Source of the DNA: JBIOJM01 sp044450785 | GTDB lineage: Bacteria > Planctomycetota > Planctomycetia > Isosphaerales > Isosphaeraceae | Length of the DNA stretch: 39,293 nucleotides | Direction: 5' to 3' | Assembly (NCBI GenBank): GCA_044450785.1 | Contig: JBIOJM010000054.1 | Location: 1-39,293 of the forward strand | Shown here: positions 16,273 through 26,000 of the stretch, piece by piece | Layout of the letters: every line of letters begins with the position of its first letter | Numbering within the stretch: position 1 is the first letter of the stretch | Position numbers and translations under genes: made by a program | Notes under the pieces: generated by a model | Seen by the model: the letters and a program-made list of their open reading frames with translations, nothing else | Database searches by the model: none | What the model was told of the DNA's origin: nothing

Positions 16273-19032
16273 TCATCGGTCTGGCCCGTCACCCTTCCGT
16301 TGCCTTTCATCCTGCCGAATGACCAGGAAATTGCAGCCGTTGGACGCCACGCGAGCCGTGAGCCGCAGATGGCCGTCGGCTTGCCGTGAACGCAGCGTTG
16401 AGCCGGTCGGACGACACACGGACTTCTCGCGGATTTCCTCGACCGCGGCTCGGGGGTAGGCCACGGGGCCGAAAGCGATCCTGATCACAGCCTGGGCCGC
16501 CTCGCGCACCCCCTGGTCCGCAGCCTGCCCGGCCAGCTTCAGGACCACCGCCAGAGCGGCCTGCCGGGTCACGGCGTCGAGTTCCCGCAGCGTCCCGAGG
16601 GCTTTACGCTGGGCCGCCGGATCGCCGCCTTCCAGGGCCCGCGTCACCGCCGCAAGGCGAGCGGCATTGGGCGGGCCGCCCGCGGCAGGCCGGTCCCGCA
16701 GCGCCCGGGCCAGCCGGAACAGGGAGTTGTGGTCCCGATCGAAGCGATATTCCTCGACCTGGGCAGGCCCAGCCCAACCGAGCCCGTCGACGTCGAGCGT
16801 GACGTCGAAGGAGGCCTCCGAGCGCGACTGCGTGTCCTGTGCGTGGTGGGCGTAGAGCAGGATCCGGACGACTCCCCGATCGTCGCGAGAAGCGAAGCCG
16901 CTGGTCACGTGGCCGCCGGCCTTCCGCTCCGCCAGCACCCAGTAACGATCGCCCAGATCCGAGAGCATCCCCAGGGCGTGGAAGATCGGCATCGGGACGG
17001 TCAAAGTCCGGTCGCCCCGGCCGTCCCCGTCGTCGTCGCAATGGATGACACGCGTCACGGCATTCAGACCCGCGAAGTTCGCAGGCGGCGGCCAGACGGT
17101 CAGGATTGTCTCGCCATACGCGTAGCGGGGGTCGCGAGCGGCCCGAAGGAGCTGGCGATGCACGACGTCGGCGCACCAGGTCGGGAAGTAGCCGTTGCCC
17201 AGATAGGCGTCGGCCGCCGCCAGGTCGGGGGGCGGCATCCAGTCGGGGCACGACTCGTGCGAGTTGACCCAGAGCGCCCGGTAATAGTCCGGGTCGATCT
17301 CGAGCGCCTCTTCCTTGGCCCGGATCAGCTTGGCGGCCATCATTTCCGAGCGGCTGTATGCGTGGATCGAGATGAAGTCGCAGGGGCTCCCCTTGCCCCC
17401 GTGCTCGCGACAGAGCGTCTCGACCCGCCGCGACCGTTTGCCGTCGAGCCGGCGGTCGACCACCGCGGCGTTCTTCGGCGAAGCACCCTTGGCCTGGGCG
17501 CGGGGCGAGCAGTGGGCGAGGAACTCGCGGAGCCTCAGGTTCGTGCCGAAGATGCCGCCCAGCTCCAGGCCACCGATGAACACCTTGGTCGAGTCGTGGC
17601 CGCGATCCTCGAAGGCCCGCAGGATCGCGTCGGTCGCATAGTCGTAGAACTTCTGGAGCTCATCCCAGTCGGCCCGCCAGAACATCGGACCCAGGTCGGG
17701 CTCGTTGAAGATGCTCCAGGTGAAGCCGAGAGCGCTCGCGCCGTAGCGGTCGATCACGTGGCCGGCGATCGTGCGGGCGACCTCATGCCACTGGGCATAG
17801 TCCTTGACGGTGGTCCAGCTCCGGCCGTCGCGGGCGAGGTCCCCGGGGGCATCGGCGAAGTTGACCATCAGGCGCCGGCCGTACCGGCGGTGGGCCAGGT
17901 CCCACTCCTTGTCGAGCCGCCCCCAGTAGTAACACGACGTGCCGTGGGGCGCGTACTTGCGGAGGTAGCATCCGCCCGGTGGGAACAGCCCCGGCGCGTC
18001 GGGGTCCTCCCGATCGGGGAGCGGCCCTTCATAGGCGATCTTCCACCCGCCGGCCGGGGTCGCGACGGGGGCGACCGTGACTGTGCCGGCCGCACTGTCG
18101 GCGGCGAGGACCTTGGTGCGGGCGTCGTGGACTCCGTCGGCGATCAAGACCTCGTCGCCCGGATGATAATCCTCGGCCATGGGCCGGCCGGTGGGGATGC
18201 CGTACTGCCGGTGGTCGAAGACGTCCTCCACGCGGAGCAGGACGCCGCCCTGGCGCGGCTCCATCGCGGCGATCCGGCGCGTCTCGCGCTCCCGGACGAT
18301 GTTGGGCAGGTTGACGGGAAAGAACGAGGGCGGCCGGAAGTCGGTGCCCGTCAGCCAGAAGTCGCGCTGGTAGCTCCAGGCGCGGGGATGCCGCTTGCGG
18401 GCCTCGGCCATCAGTTCGTACGTCGGCCCGTAGTTCGCCGCCTGGCTGCAGAAGATGACGTTGCACAGGCCCGAGAAGAACTGGCCGTGCCACCGGACCG
18501 GATCGGTCCCCAGGTCGAGCGGGAACTCGAGTGCATGGACCGAGGGGGCCGCCTCGGTGGTGAAGCTCCAGGTCCCCGCGTCCTCGGGTCGTCCGGCCCC
18601 GCTCGCCGGGCCAGCCGACACGTGCACCGTGTAGCTCGTCGAGGGCTTGAGCGGGGCGGCGGGCTCGATGTAGACGGCCAGAGATCCGAAACCGGAGAGG
18701 TCTTGTTTCGGCCGCAGCCATCCCGAGCTGCCCTCGGCGAAGAGCCGGCCCGGCCGGAGTAGCTCGACGACCTCGCCCCCCTCCGGCTGCAGGCGGACGG
18801 CCACGGAGTCGGGGCTCACGTCCCGCACCTTGGCCTTCGGGGGCATTCCCAGCTCGAGGTAGATGCTCGTCCGCAGCGGCACGTCCCGCGCCTGGCGAGC
18901 CGGCCGGGGGCTGCCGTGCGGGTCGGGCGCGCGCTCCATCAACTTGACCTGCTGCCCGAGGGCTTGGCTTGCTCCGAGCGGCCCGAGGGCGAGGATGAGG
19001 AGCGCCGCGAACTTGCCGGTGTGTCGGTCCAT
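16273..19032 (-). CDS. Exported GH39-like glycoside hydrolase with N-terminal Ig-like domain
   Basis: This 919-residue secreted enzyme has a signal peptide (MDRHTGKFAALLILALGPLG...), cleaved near SQALGQQ. An Ig-like/SbsA-type domain follows (about 30-170, VPLRTSIYLELGMPP ... STSYTVHVS). A TIM-barrel region then holds Glu444 in FTWSIFNEPDLG as the likely acid/base and Glu593 in WVNSHESCPD as the likely nucleophile, as in clan GH-A families such as GH39 (beta-xylosidase, alpha-iduronidase). A beta-sandwich and a HEAT-like alpha segment (about 800-870) complete it. The start at 19032 is chosen because the signal peptide begins there. The substrate is unknown; planctomycetes degrade plant and algal polysaccharides. 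The last 30 residues are basic and low in similarity, so the C-terminus may be shifted or truncated. Confidence 0.75.
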   Translation of the reverse strand: MDRHTGKFAALLILALGPLGASQALGQQVKLMERAPDPHGSPRPARQARDVPLRTSIYLELGMPPKAKVRDVSPDSVAVRLQPEGGEVVELLRPGRLFAEGSSGWLRPKQDLSGFGSLAVYIEPAAPLKPSTSYTVHVSAGPASGAGRPEDAGTWSFTTEAAPSVHALEFPLDLGTDPVRWHGQFFSGLCNVIFCSQAANYGPTYELMAEARKRHPRAWSYQRDFWLTGTDFRPPSFFPVNLPNIVRERETRRIAAMEPRQGGVLLRVEDVFDHRQYGIPTGRPMAEDYHPGDEVLIADGVHDARTKVLAADSAAGTVTVAPVATPAGGWKIAYEGPLPDREDPDAPGLFPPGGCYLRKYAPHGTSCYYWGRLDKEWDLAHRRYGRRLMVNFADAPGDLARDGRSWTTVKDYAQWHEVARTIAGHVIDRYGASALGFTWSIFNEPDLGPMFWRADWDELQKFYDYATDAILRAFEDRGHDSTKVFIGGLELGGIFGTNLRLREFLAHCSPRAQAKGASPKNAAVVDRRLDGKRSRRVETLCREHGGKGSPCDFISIHAYSRSEMMAAKLIRAKEEALEIDPDYYRALWVNSHESCPDWMPPPDLAAADAYLGNGYFPTWCADVVHRQLLRAARDPRYAYGETILTVWPPPANFAGLNAVTRVIHCDDDGDGRGDRTLTVPMPIFHALGMLSDLGDRYWVLAERKAGGHVTSGFASRDDRGVVRILLYAHHAQDTQSRSEASFDVTLDVDGLGWAGPAQVEEYRFDRDHNSLFRLARALRDRPAAGGPPNAARLAAVTRALEGGDPAAQRKALGTLRELDAVTRQAALAVVLKLAGQAADQGVREAAQAVIRIAFGPVAYPRAAVEEIREKSVCRPTGSTLRSRQADGHLRLTARVASNGCNFLVIRQDERQRKGDGPDR

Positions 19033-19225
19033 GTCATTCGCTCCGTCTCGGGGTCGTCGTTCCACTTGCTGGATTGTATCCCAACCTCGAGTCGTCCCAC
19101 CAGCTTCTGAGGGACGTCGACACACCGACGACGCTCGTCTTCGAGGACGCTCCCGCCCCGCCAACCCCTCGACAGAGGGCGCCTGCGTTCGATGCCGGTG
19201 GCATGGACACGCTCAAGAGACGCCC

Positions 19226-19351
19226 CTGGTGGAGCTACCTATGAAGGGATTGACCAGCCTCCGGGCTTTGAATCTCTTCAAGACCGCGGTCACCGACGCC
19301 GGTGAGCAAGAGCTTCTGAAGGCACTGCCAACGGCGAGGATTCGCCGTTGA
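19226..19351 (+). pseudogene. C-terminal fragment of a leucine-rich-repeat protein
   Basis: About 41 codons match the last repeat and tail of planctomycete LRR proteins (LTSLRALNLFKTAVTDAG, then ELLKALPTARIRR stop). Nothing upstream in this frame belongs to such a protein, so it is a 5'-truncated relic. It lies directly upstream of the divergent GH39-like gene. Confidence 0.6.
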
Positions 19352-19807
19352 GCCCTGGGCCGCGGGGGTGTGACCGACGTTTGATTTGAGCCCAATTCCC
19401 GACAACGACGGATTGTGTTCGGGAGGGCGAGGCTGGGCTGATGAAAAGCCGGGCTTGGTCAAGCCCGTAAGAGCCCTCGACCCGGCTGGCTCTTGTTGCG
19501 CTTCGTTCTGTTGGAGTCCCGCCTTTAGGCGGCATCAGGGCCTCGTAGCGCCCCTGAAGGCGGGACTCCAACGAAGACCGCCGCTGTTTCGGGGTTGCCT
19601 CGTTCGTCAATGAAAACAGCATGACCGCGTGACCGTTACAAGCCCAGCCTTTCATCAGTCCACCCAGGCCCTTACACAGAGGGGAGGGAGCCAGTAGTTG
19701 GCTGCGCCACGCCTCTCCCGCTGGCCGTGGTCTCTCGTGGCGAGTAGTTCGAGCGGCGCTGCTGGTGCTCTGCTCGCCTCCTTTCAGCCAGAAAATGCGC
19801 CGACGGA
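19352..19807. other. Intergenic region with hairpin repeat
   Basis: These 456 bases carry one large inverted repeat (19501-19576) and no gene I can support. The flanks lack coding bias. Confidence 0.5.
19501..19576. repeat. Imperfect inverted repeat (REP/MITE-like hairpin)
   Basis: The left arm CTTCGTT-ctg-TTGGAGTCCCGCCTT and the right arm AAGGCGGGACTCCAACGAAG are complementary over 20 bases except for a three-base insert. The central part contains further short complementarity. Its size and GC-rich arms match REP-like or MITE-like dispersed repeats. Only one copy is in this window. Confidence 0.7.
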
Positions 19808-20290
19808 TCAGGTCGGCGGTTGCTCGTACGTCATCCGATGATGCTCGCGAGGGACATCAAGTACCCACGGCACCTTCGCCCGGAAATCAAGCTGGACGAC
19901 GTCGAGCCCCTTGAACGTATCGGGCATCAGGGCGCCACCAGCCGTGAAGAACAGCCCGAACAGCGTGCCGTGATCGGGGTCTGGTGTGGTGAACGGGTCC
20001 GACGCGACATCGACCACGCCGACAAAATGGAACCAGCCCTCATAGACATACAGCCCTGACTCGACTTGGCCGGTGGCGAATACCTCGGCTTCGCGGGACG
20101 GGTCGATGCCGAACCGATCGAGGAGTTCGAGGGTCGCTCCCCGGTAGGTCGTACCCCTGGCAGCGGCGTAGTTGCGGCATTCGAGACACCCGCACACCTC
20201 GGGATAGCCCGATCCGCGGGCGAGGAATGCCCTGCGCGTCGCTTCAGGGTCGTATCGGATTTGCCAGCCTCCGAGGGTTATCCGATCCAC
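19808..20290 (-). CDS. Orphan protein with CxxC motif, 160 residues
   Basis: This protein begins MDRITLGGWQIRYDPEATR and has a CGCLECRNYAAARG motif (about residues 33-46) followed by FGIDPSREAEVF and a C-terminal beta-rich half. The two-Cys cluster could bind metal or form a disulfide. The pattern recurs in small planctomycete and actinobacterial proteins of unknown function, as far as I recall. No signal peptide or membrane helix is visible. It follows the DUF1501 gene by 36 bases on the same strand and probably shares its transcript. The function is not known. Confidence 0.75.
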   Translation of the reverse strand: MDRITLGGWQIRYDPEATRRAFLARGSGYPEVCGCLECRNYAAARGTTYRGATLELLDRFGIDPSREAEVFATGQVESGLYVYEGWFHFVGVVDVASDPFTTPDPDHGTLFGLFFTAGGALMPDTFKGLDVVQLDFRAKVPWVLDVPREHHRMTYEQPPT

Positions 20291-20326
20291 CGTGCTGTTC
20301 CATTGGTGCCGGGCACGACTCCATCT

Positions 20327-21784
20327 TCAGGCGAGAACGCCTCCGATCGGGTCCCCGGCGCAGAGGCGGAGAGGCCGGCCGAGTGGGTCGACCAGCTCCT
20401 GAGCGGGGTCGACGCCGAGGAGGTGATAGACCGTCGCGGCGAGGTCGGCCGGGGTGACGGGGTCGCGCGCGGGGTAGGCGGCCCAGCGGTCGCTGGCGCC
20501 GAAGGTTGTGCCCCCCTTGATCCCCGCGCCGGCGAGAACCGAGGAGAAACAGTGCGGCCAGTGGTCGCGGCCGTCTCGGCCCGCACCCGCGCCGCCGACG
20601 ACCGACTGGCCCACGCGGGGCGTCCGGCCGAACTCGCCCGTCCAGACCAGGAGCGTCGAGTCGAGCAGGCCCCGCGCGTCAAGGTCGTCGAGCAGGGCGC
20701 TGAAGGCTTGATCAGCAGGGGGCATCAGGCGGGTTTTGAGGTCGACGAAGTTGCGGTTGTGGGTGTCCCAGTAGACGCTGACGTTGGTGATCCCGTCGTT
20801 GGGCCAGAACACGGTCACGATCGGCACGCCCGCCTCGACCAGCCGGCGGGCCATGAGCACGGTCTGGCCGTGGGGATGTCGCCCGTATCGGTCCCGTGTC
20901 TTGGGGTCTTCGCGATCGAGGTCGAAGGCTTCCAGCGCGCGGCGGTCGGTCAGGAGACTGCAGGCGCGGGCAAAATGAGCGTCGAGCGCGGCGACCTGTG
21001 CCGCGCGGCCGAGCCCGCGGGCCTGGGCGTCAACGGCCTCGAGCAATCGCCGGCGGTCTTCGAGCCGGCCGAGCGGGAGCCCATCAGGGAGGCTGAGCGC
21101 CCCCAGCGTGGCCTCGGGTCGGAAACCGGCGCGGTTCGGGTCGTCGTCGAGGGTCAGGGGGTTCAATGACGACCCCAGCCAGCCGGCCCCCTGGCCGTGG
21201 CTCGACTCGACGAACCGGGGCGCGCCCTCGGGCACCGTCGGCCGCATCTGCACAAACGGGGGCAAGGCTGTGCGCTCGCGACCGCCGTTTAGCCGGGCGA
21301 GCACTGCGCCGAAATGCGGCCAGTCTTCGGCCAGGGGCGCGGCGTCGCCGCGTGGAGAGGGACGGCCGGTCAGCAGCTCGTGGGTTGCCGTCAGGTGGTT
21401 GACGTCGGCGTGGTGCATCGAGCGGATCACGGCCAGGCGGTCTGCCCTGGTCGCCAGCGCCGGGAAGTGTTCGGAGATCGTCAGGCCAGGCACGTTGGTC
21501 GCAATCGGCCGGAACTCGCCGCGGACCTGCTCGGGGGCGTCGGGCTTGAGGTCCCAGGTCTCCTGCTGCGCGGGGCCGCCCCACATGAAGAGCAGGATGC
21601 ACGCCTTCGCGCGGCCGAAGGTGGGGGCAAACGCCGGCCTCGTGGCGGCCGCTTCACGTGCGCGGAGCAAGCCCGGAAGGCCCAAGCCGTGCAGGCCCAG
21701 CCCCAGGCCGCCGGCGCGGAGGACCTCGCGGCGGGTCAGGGTGTGAACGCGTCTCGCGAAGTCGGCTCCGGGCTTCGCCCGCAT
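20327..21784 (-). CDS. DUF1501 protein, Tat-exported (sulfatase/phosphatase-like fold)
   Basis: DUF1501 proteins are a large planctomycete/verrucomicrobial family with an alkaline-phosphatase-like fold. They are usually exported and often paired with cytochrome-containing DUF1549/DUF1553 proteins; no such partner is here. This 485-residue protein has a Tat motif LTRREVLRAGG near residue 18 with a hydrophobic stretch. The family motifs are ILLFMWGGPAQQETWDLKPDAP (shown in parts as FMWGGPAQQETWD), MHHADVNHLTATHE, WDTHNRNF, and WTGEFGRTPRV. The start at 21784 is the first codon giving a normal Tat N-terminus. The gene reads away from a plus-strand promoter region and is followed by the 160-residue orphan. 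Confidence 0.93.
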   Translation of the reverse strand: MRAKPGADFARRVHTLTRREVLRAGGLGLGLHGLGLPGLLRAREAAATRPAFAPTFGRAKACILLFMWGGPAQQETWDLKPDAPEQVRGEFRPIATNVPGLTISEHFPALATRADRLAVIRSMHHADVNHLTATHELLTGRPSPRGDAAPLAEDWPHFGAVLARLNGGRERTALPPFVQMRPTVPEGAPRFVESSHGQGAGWLGSSLNPLTLDDDPNRAGFRPEATLGALSLPDGLPLGRLEDRRRLLEAVDAQARGLGRAAQVAALDAHFARACSLLTDRRALEAFDLDREDPKTRDRYGRHPHGQTVLMARRLVEAGVPIVTVFWPNDGITNVSVYWDTHNRNFVDLKTRLMPPADQAFSALLDDLDARGLLDSTLLVWTGEFGRTPRVGQSVVGGAGAGRDGRDHWPHCFSSVLAGAGIKGGTTFGASDRWAAYPARDPVTPADLAATVYHLLGVDPAQELVDPLGRPLRLCAGDPIGGVLA

Positions 21785-21950
21785 GTCGGCATCCCCTCGA
21801 CCGGCCGTTGCGCCAGGCCGGGCCGTGCGGGTTCGCTCCCGGCCCCGACCGCGATCGACGACCGGCTCCCATGATAACCCGGCGACGGGTTGGCGGGAAC
21901 AGAGACCCGCCGGCACTCACGCTCGAGTCATCGGTGTTCGGTGCTAACTC

Positions 21951-21979
21951 TTGACACGGCATGGCCCTCCTGACATGCT
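21951..21979 (+). promoter_or_regulatory. Putative sigma70-type promoter
   Basis: A perfect TTGACA (21951-21956) is separated by 17 bases from CATGCT (21974-21979). TG at 21971-21972 gives an extended -10. It points toward the terminator at 22035-22076. The -10 box matches consensus in only three positions, so this is a moderate call. Confidence 0.4.
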
Positions 21980-21985
21980 GGAAGT

Positions 21986-22076
21986 TGATGAGGACCATCG
22001 GCTCGCGAGGGGCCGAAGGTACTTGGCTAAGGTGGCCCCGCTGTGCGAATCGTTGCACTGGCGGGGCTTTTTTTTT
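21986..22076 (+). ncRNA. Candidate small RNA or attenuated leader ending in an intrinsic terminator
   Basis: A roughly 90-base transcript is predicted from the promoter at 21951-21979 to the terminator ending at 22076. It contains no convincing ORF. It would either be a free-standing sRNA or the terminated leader of the flavin-binding protein gene that starts at 22161. The leader option requires conditional readthrough. Confidence 0.4.
22035..22076 (+). terminator. Strong intrinsic terminator
   Basis: Stem GCCCCGC (22035-22041) pairs with GCGGGGC (22061-22067), with an extra inner GTGC/GCAC pairing. Nine T (22068-22076) follow directly. It is the clearest intrinsic terminator in the window, and no plus-strand protein gene lies directly before it. 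Confidence 0.85.
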
Positions 22077-22160
22077 CGGCCTCCCTTGCCGACGATTCCG
22101 AGCGACGTTCTCAGAGGAAAGGAAGATGCCTTGGCCAGAGCGTGCTCAAGGAGGTGAGTC

Positions 22161-22808
22161 ATGGTGATCAACGAGATGAGTCGAGAGGAGTGCCTTCAGA
22201 TGCTGGCCGGAGCGAGGCTGGCCAGGTTGGGTTGTGCGCAAAACAACCAGCCCTACGTTGTCCCCGTCTACCTCGCCTACGACGTGCTGCCTGGCGGCGA
22301 GCCCTGCCTGTACGGCTTCACGACTCTCGGGCAGAAGGTCGAGTGGATGCGGGCCAACCCGTTCGTCTGCATCGAGGTGGACGACGTCGCGGCGTACGAC
22401 CAGTGGGTGAGCGTCGTGGCCTTCGGCCGCTTCGAGGAGTTGCACGATACCCCGGAGCACGACGGCGAGCAGCACCGGGCCCACCAGGTCTTCCAGGTCG
22501 GCCGCTACGAGGGCCCTGATACCCCGGGGCACGACCAGCGGATCCTGGCCCACAAGGTCCTCCAGGCCCAAGCCATGTGGTGGGAGCCAGCCTGCACGGC
22601 GCGTTCCGCTTCCGAACAACGCGACCCGGCGGAGCCGTACGCCCCGGTGTACTACCGAGTCCACATCGACCGAGTCACGGGGCACCGGGCGACTCCCGAC
22701 CCCCAGTTGGTCCCCCTGCCCGCCGCTCCGGTCCGGAAGCTGGGCTGGCTGCTCAGGGCACGGCGGCTCGGCCCCGATGCTCCTCCCTTGCCGAGCAGGA
22801 GCAAGTGA
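22161..22808 (+). CDS. Flavin-binding split-barrel protein (PNPOx/NimA-like)
   Basis: This 215-residue protein belongs to the pyridoxamine-5'-phosphate-oxidase-like FMN-binding split-barrel group. The N-terminal part is typical (MSREECLQMLAGARLARLGC, QPYVVPVYLAYD, LYGFTTLGQKVEWMRANPFVCIEVD in parts), followed by WVSVVAFGRFEEL. This matches nitroimidazole-reductase-like or general flavin/F420-binding proteins, not true PdxH. The C-terminal 70 residues are an extension with no recognised domain. A strong ribosome-binding site AAGGAGGTGA lies six bases before the ATG. The upstream terminator may control its transcription. A redox or detoxification role is likely but the substrate is unknown. Confidence 0.85.
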   Translation: MVINEMSREECLQMLAGARLARLGCAQNNQPYVVPVYLAYDVLPGGEPCLYGFTTLGQKVEWMRANPFVCIEVDDVAAYDQWVSVVAFGRFEELHDTPEHDGEQHRAHQVFQVGRYEGPDTPGHDQRILAHKVLQAQAMWWEPACTARSASEQRDPAEPYAPVYYRVHIDRVTGHRATPDPQLVPLPAAPVRKLGWLLRARRLGPDAPPLPSRSK

Positions 22809-23036
22809 CGGCTTGAGAGCTCAGTCTCGGGTCATTGTGATTTTCACGCCCGCTCTTCGGCCGGAACAGGTAGAATCGATACACGTCGTTCCCCTGGTGC
22901 CGATGTGGCTCCGTTCGGTGTCTTTGTCGCGTCCGGCGCGACGTCTCCGGAAATTCACGAGGGACGTTCGAGCCGGATTGGCGCGCAAGCTCTTTCCGGT
23001 CCTTGAAACCCGGGCATCTGGTTCACTCTGTACAAC

Positions 23037-26000
23037 ATGACCCTCCGCGCGAAATTAATCTTACCCCTAGCACGTGTTCGCGGCGTCGTCATGCCGCGGG
23101 CGCCGCGTGACGAGCAGCCACTCCGATCGGAGCTCTTGAGCGTCGATCAACTGGAGTTGCACGCCAAGGCAGTCGCGGGGTGGCATCAGGTTGATGGGAA
23201 GCGAGGTCCGGATCTCCTCCTGTCGAGGCTTGCGGATAACGAGGCCGTCCTGGTACGGACGCACGAACTGGCGACGGCGGCGGTCGTGGCGAAACGACGG
23301 ATCGCGTCGGCGAGCGAATGGCTCCTCGACAATTTCTATCTGATCGAGGAGCAGATCCGCACTGCCCGGCGGCACCTGCCGAGAGGTTACAGTCGGGAGC
23401 TGCCCCGGCTGCGGAACGGGCCAAGGGCGGGATACCCGCGCGGGTATGACATCGCGCTCGAGCTGATCGCGCACGTCGACGGCCGGGTGGACGCGGAAGG
23501 CTTCCGCAGCTTCGTGGCGGCCTATCAGACCGTCGCGCCGCTCACGCTGGGAGAGTTGTGGGCGATCCCGATCATGCTTCGCCTGGCACTGATCGAGAAC
23601 CTGCGGCGCATCGCAGTCCGCATCGCCGACGACGAGCGCGACCGCAACAACGCGAATCACTGGTCAGACCGGCTGACGGAGGTCGCGGAGAACGACCCGA
23701 GGAGCCTCATCCTGGTGCTCGCTGACATGGCGACATCCAACCCGCCCATGTCGAGCGCGTTCGTCGCCGAACTCGCGCGCCGCTTGCAGGGGCATGGCCC
23801 GGCCCTGGCCTTCCCCCTCACCTGGGTCGAGCAACGTCTCTCCGAAGAGAACCAGACTATCGAGCGGCTCGTGCACTCGGAGGGCCGGCGACAGGCCGCT
23901 GACCAGGTCTCCATCGGAAACAGCATCGGCAGTCTCCGCCTCCTGGGGACGACGGACTGGCGCGAGTTCGTCGAGACGATGAGCCTCGTCGACGAGGTAC
24001 TCCGTGAGGACCCGGCGGGCCTCTACGGCGCGATGGATTTCGCCACGCGCGACCTGTATCGACACGCCATCGAAGAGATCGCCAAGAACAGCCCGCTCTC
24101 GCAGGTCGATGTCGCCCGCAAGGCGGTCGATCTGGCACGCGATGACCTGGCATTGCGACACGTCGACGGCCAGGCGGAGCATGTCGGGTTCTACCTGATC
24201 GGCAAGGGGAGGCCGCAGCTCGAGCGATCGGCGCGGTGCGCGCGATCGATCGGGGCGAGGCTTGGCGAGATCGGCCGCCGGTTCCCGCTCGCGTTCTACC
24301 TCGGCGCGATCCTCGCCCTCACGGTCGCCCTCACGACCGGCTTCCTCGCGCAGGGGTGGGCGTACGGGTCAAGCTCGTGGGCCATGATGGCGGTCGCCAT
24401 CCCGCTTGCCCTGGGAGTGAGCCATCTCGTCATCGCTCTGGTGAACAGGCTGGTAACGACGCTGATCGCGCCGAAACCGCTGCCGAAGCTGGACTTTTCC
24501 CGGGGGCTCCCTCCCGAGGCGCGTACCCTGGTCGCCGTGCCGACGATGCTCGTCAGCGACCAGAACGTCGATGACCTGCTCGAGGGGCTGGAGGTCCGCT
24601 ACCTGGCCAACCAGGACGACAACTTGCACTTCGCCCTGCTGACGGATTTCCGGGACGCCCCCCAAGAGACAATGCCGGACGACGAGGCCCTCGTGCGGCG
24701 GGCGAAGGAGGGGATCGAGGACCTGAACGCGAGGTTCAAGGGCAAACGGGGTGACCGGTTCTTCCTCTTCCACCGCCCGCGCCGATGGGACGCGCGCGAG
24801 CGGATCTGGATGGGTTATGAGCGCAAGCGCGGCAAGCTCTCCGCGCTCAATGCGCTGTTACGCGGCAGGCCGGGGGCCCACTTCTCGCTGGTGGTTGGCG
24901 AGACGTCCGTCTTGCCCGCGGTGCGATACGTCATCACCCTCGACACGGATACCCAGCTCCCGCGCGACGTGGCAGGGCAACTGGTGGGGACGATCGCCCA
25001 CCCGCTGAACCGCCCGCGTTACGACGAGCGGGCGCGGCTCGTCCGCGAAGGGTACGGAATCCTCCAGCCTCGCGTGGCGGAGAGTATGCCCGTCGGCGGC
25101 CGGTCCTGGTTCCTGCATCTCTTCGGCGGCGAGGCGGGCGTGGATCCGTACACGCGCACGGTCTCCGACGTCTACCAGGACGTCTTCGCCGAAGGGTCGT
25201 TCATCGGCAAGGGGATCTACGACGTCGACGCCTTCATGCGGGTGCTGGACGGGCAATTCCCAGAGAACCTGATCTTGAGCCACGACCTGTTGGAGGGGTG
25301 CTACGCGCGGACGGCCCTCGTCAGCGACATCCAGCTCTACGAGAGTTCCCCGTCTCGCTACCTCGCGGACGTGAGCCGGCGGCATCGCTGGGTCCGAGGT
25401 GATTGGCAGATCGCGCCGTGGCTGCTGCCTCACGTCCCCGGCCCGGCCCGGGCGCGACTGGAAAACCCGATCTCGGCCCTATCTCGCTGGAAGGTCCTCG
25501 ATAACCTCAGGCGCAGCCTCGAGGCCCCGGCACTGGTGATGGTGTTGGTCATGGGGTGGGCCGTGCTGAGGCCGGCGTGGTTCTGGAGCCTCGTCGTGGC
25601 GGGGATCGGCCTGCTCACGCCGCTCCTGCGGTCCGCCGCGGGGCTCGTGCGCAGGCCGCGAGACCTGCCGATCGGCTTGCACCTCCGTGCAGTCCTGCGC
25701 TCGATCGGGCGCGACCTGGCCCAGTCCGGGCTGACACTCGTCTTCCTGCCCTATGAGGCCTACTCGAACCTGGATGCCGTCGTGCGCACCGTCGTGCGGA
25801 TGCATCTGACGCACGTCCACCTCCTGGAATGGACGACGTCGAGTGAGTCGGGTCAGCTCTCCCGCGCGGACAATCTGGCCGGCGTCGTCCGGGCGATGGC
25901 GATCGCGCCCGCGCTCGCGACCGCACTGGCGGTCGGGCTCGAATTCATGAGGCCCGAGGCACTGGCCGCTGCGTGGCCGTGGCTGGGGCTGTGGTTCGCC

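Noticed and set aside
16729..18762. Long plus-strand open frame antisense to the GH39-like gene
   Set aside because: It is a GC-rich shadow frame with Arg/Gly/Val-rich composition and no family resemblance. The minus-strand protein has clear domains.
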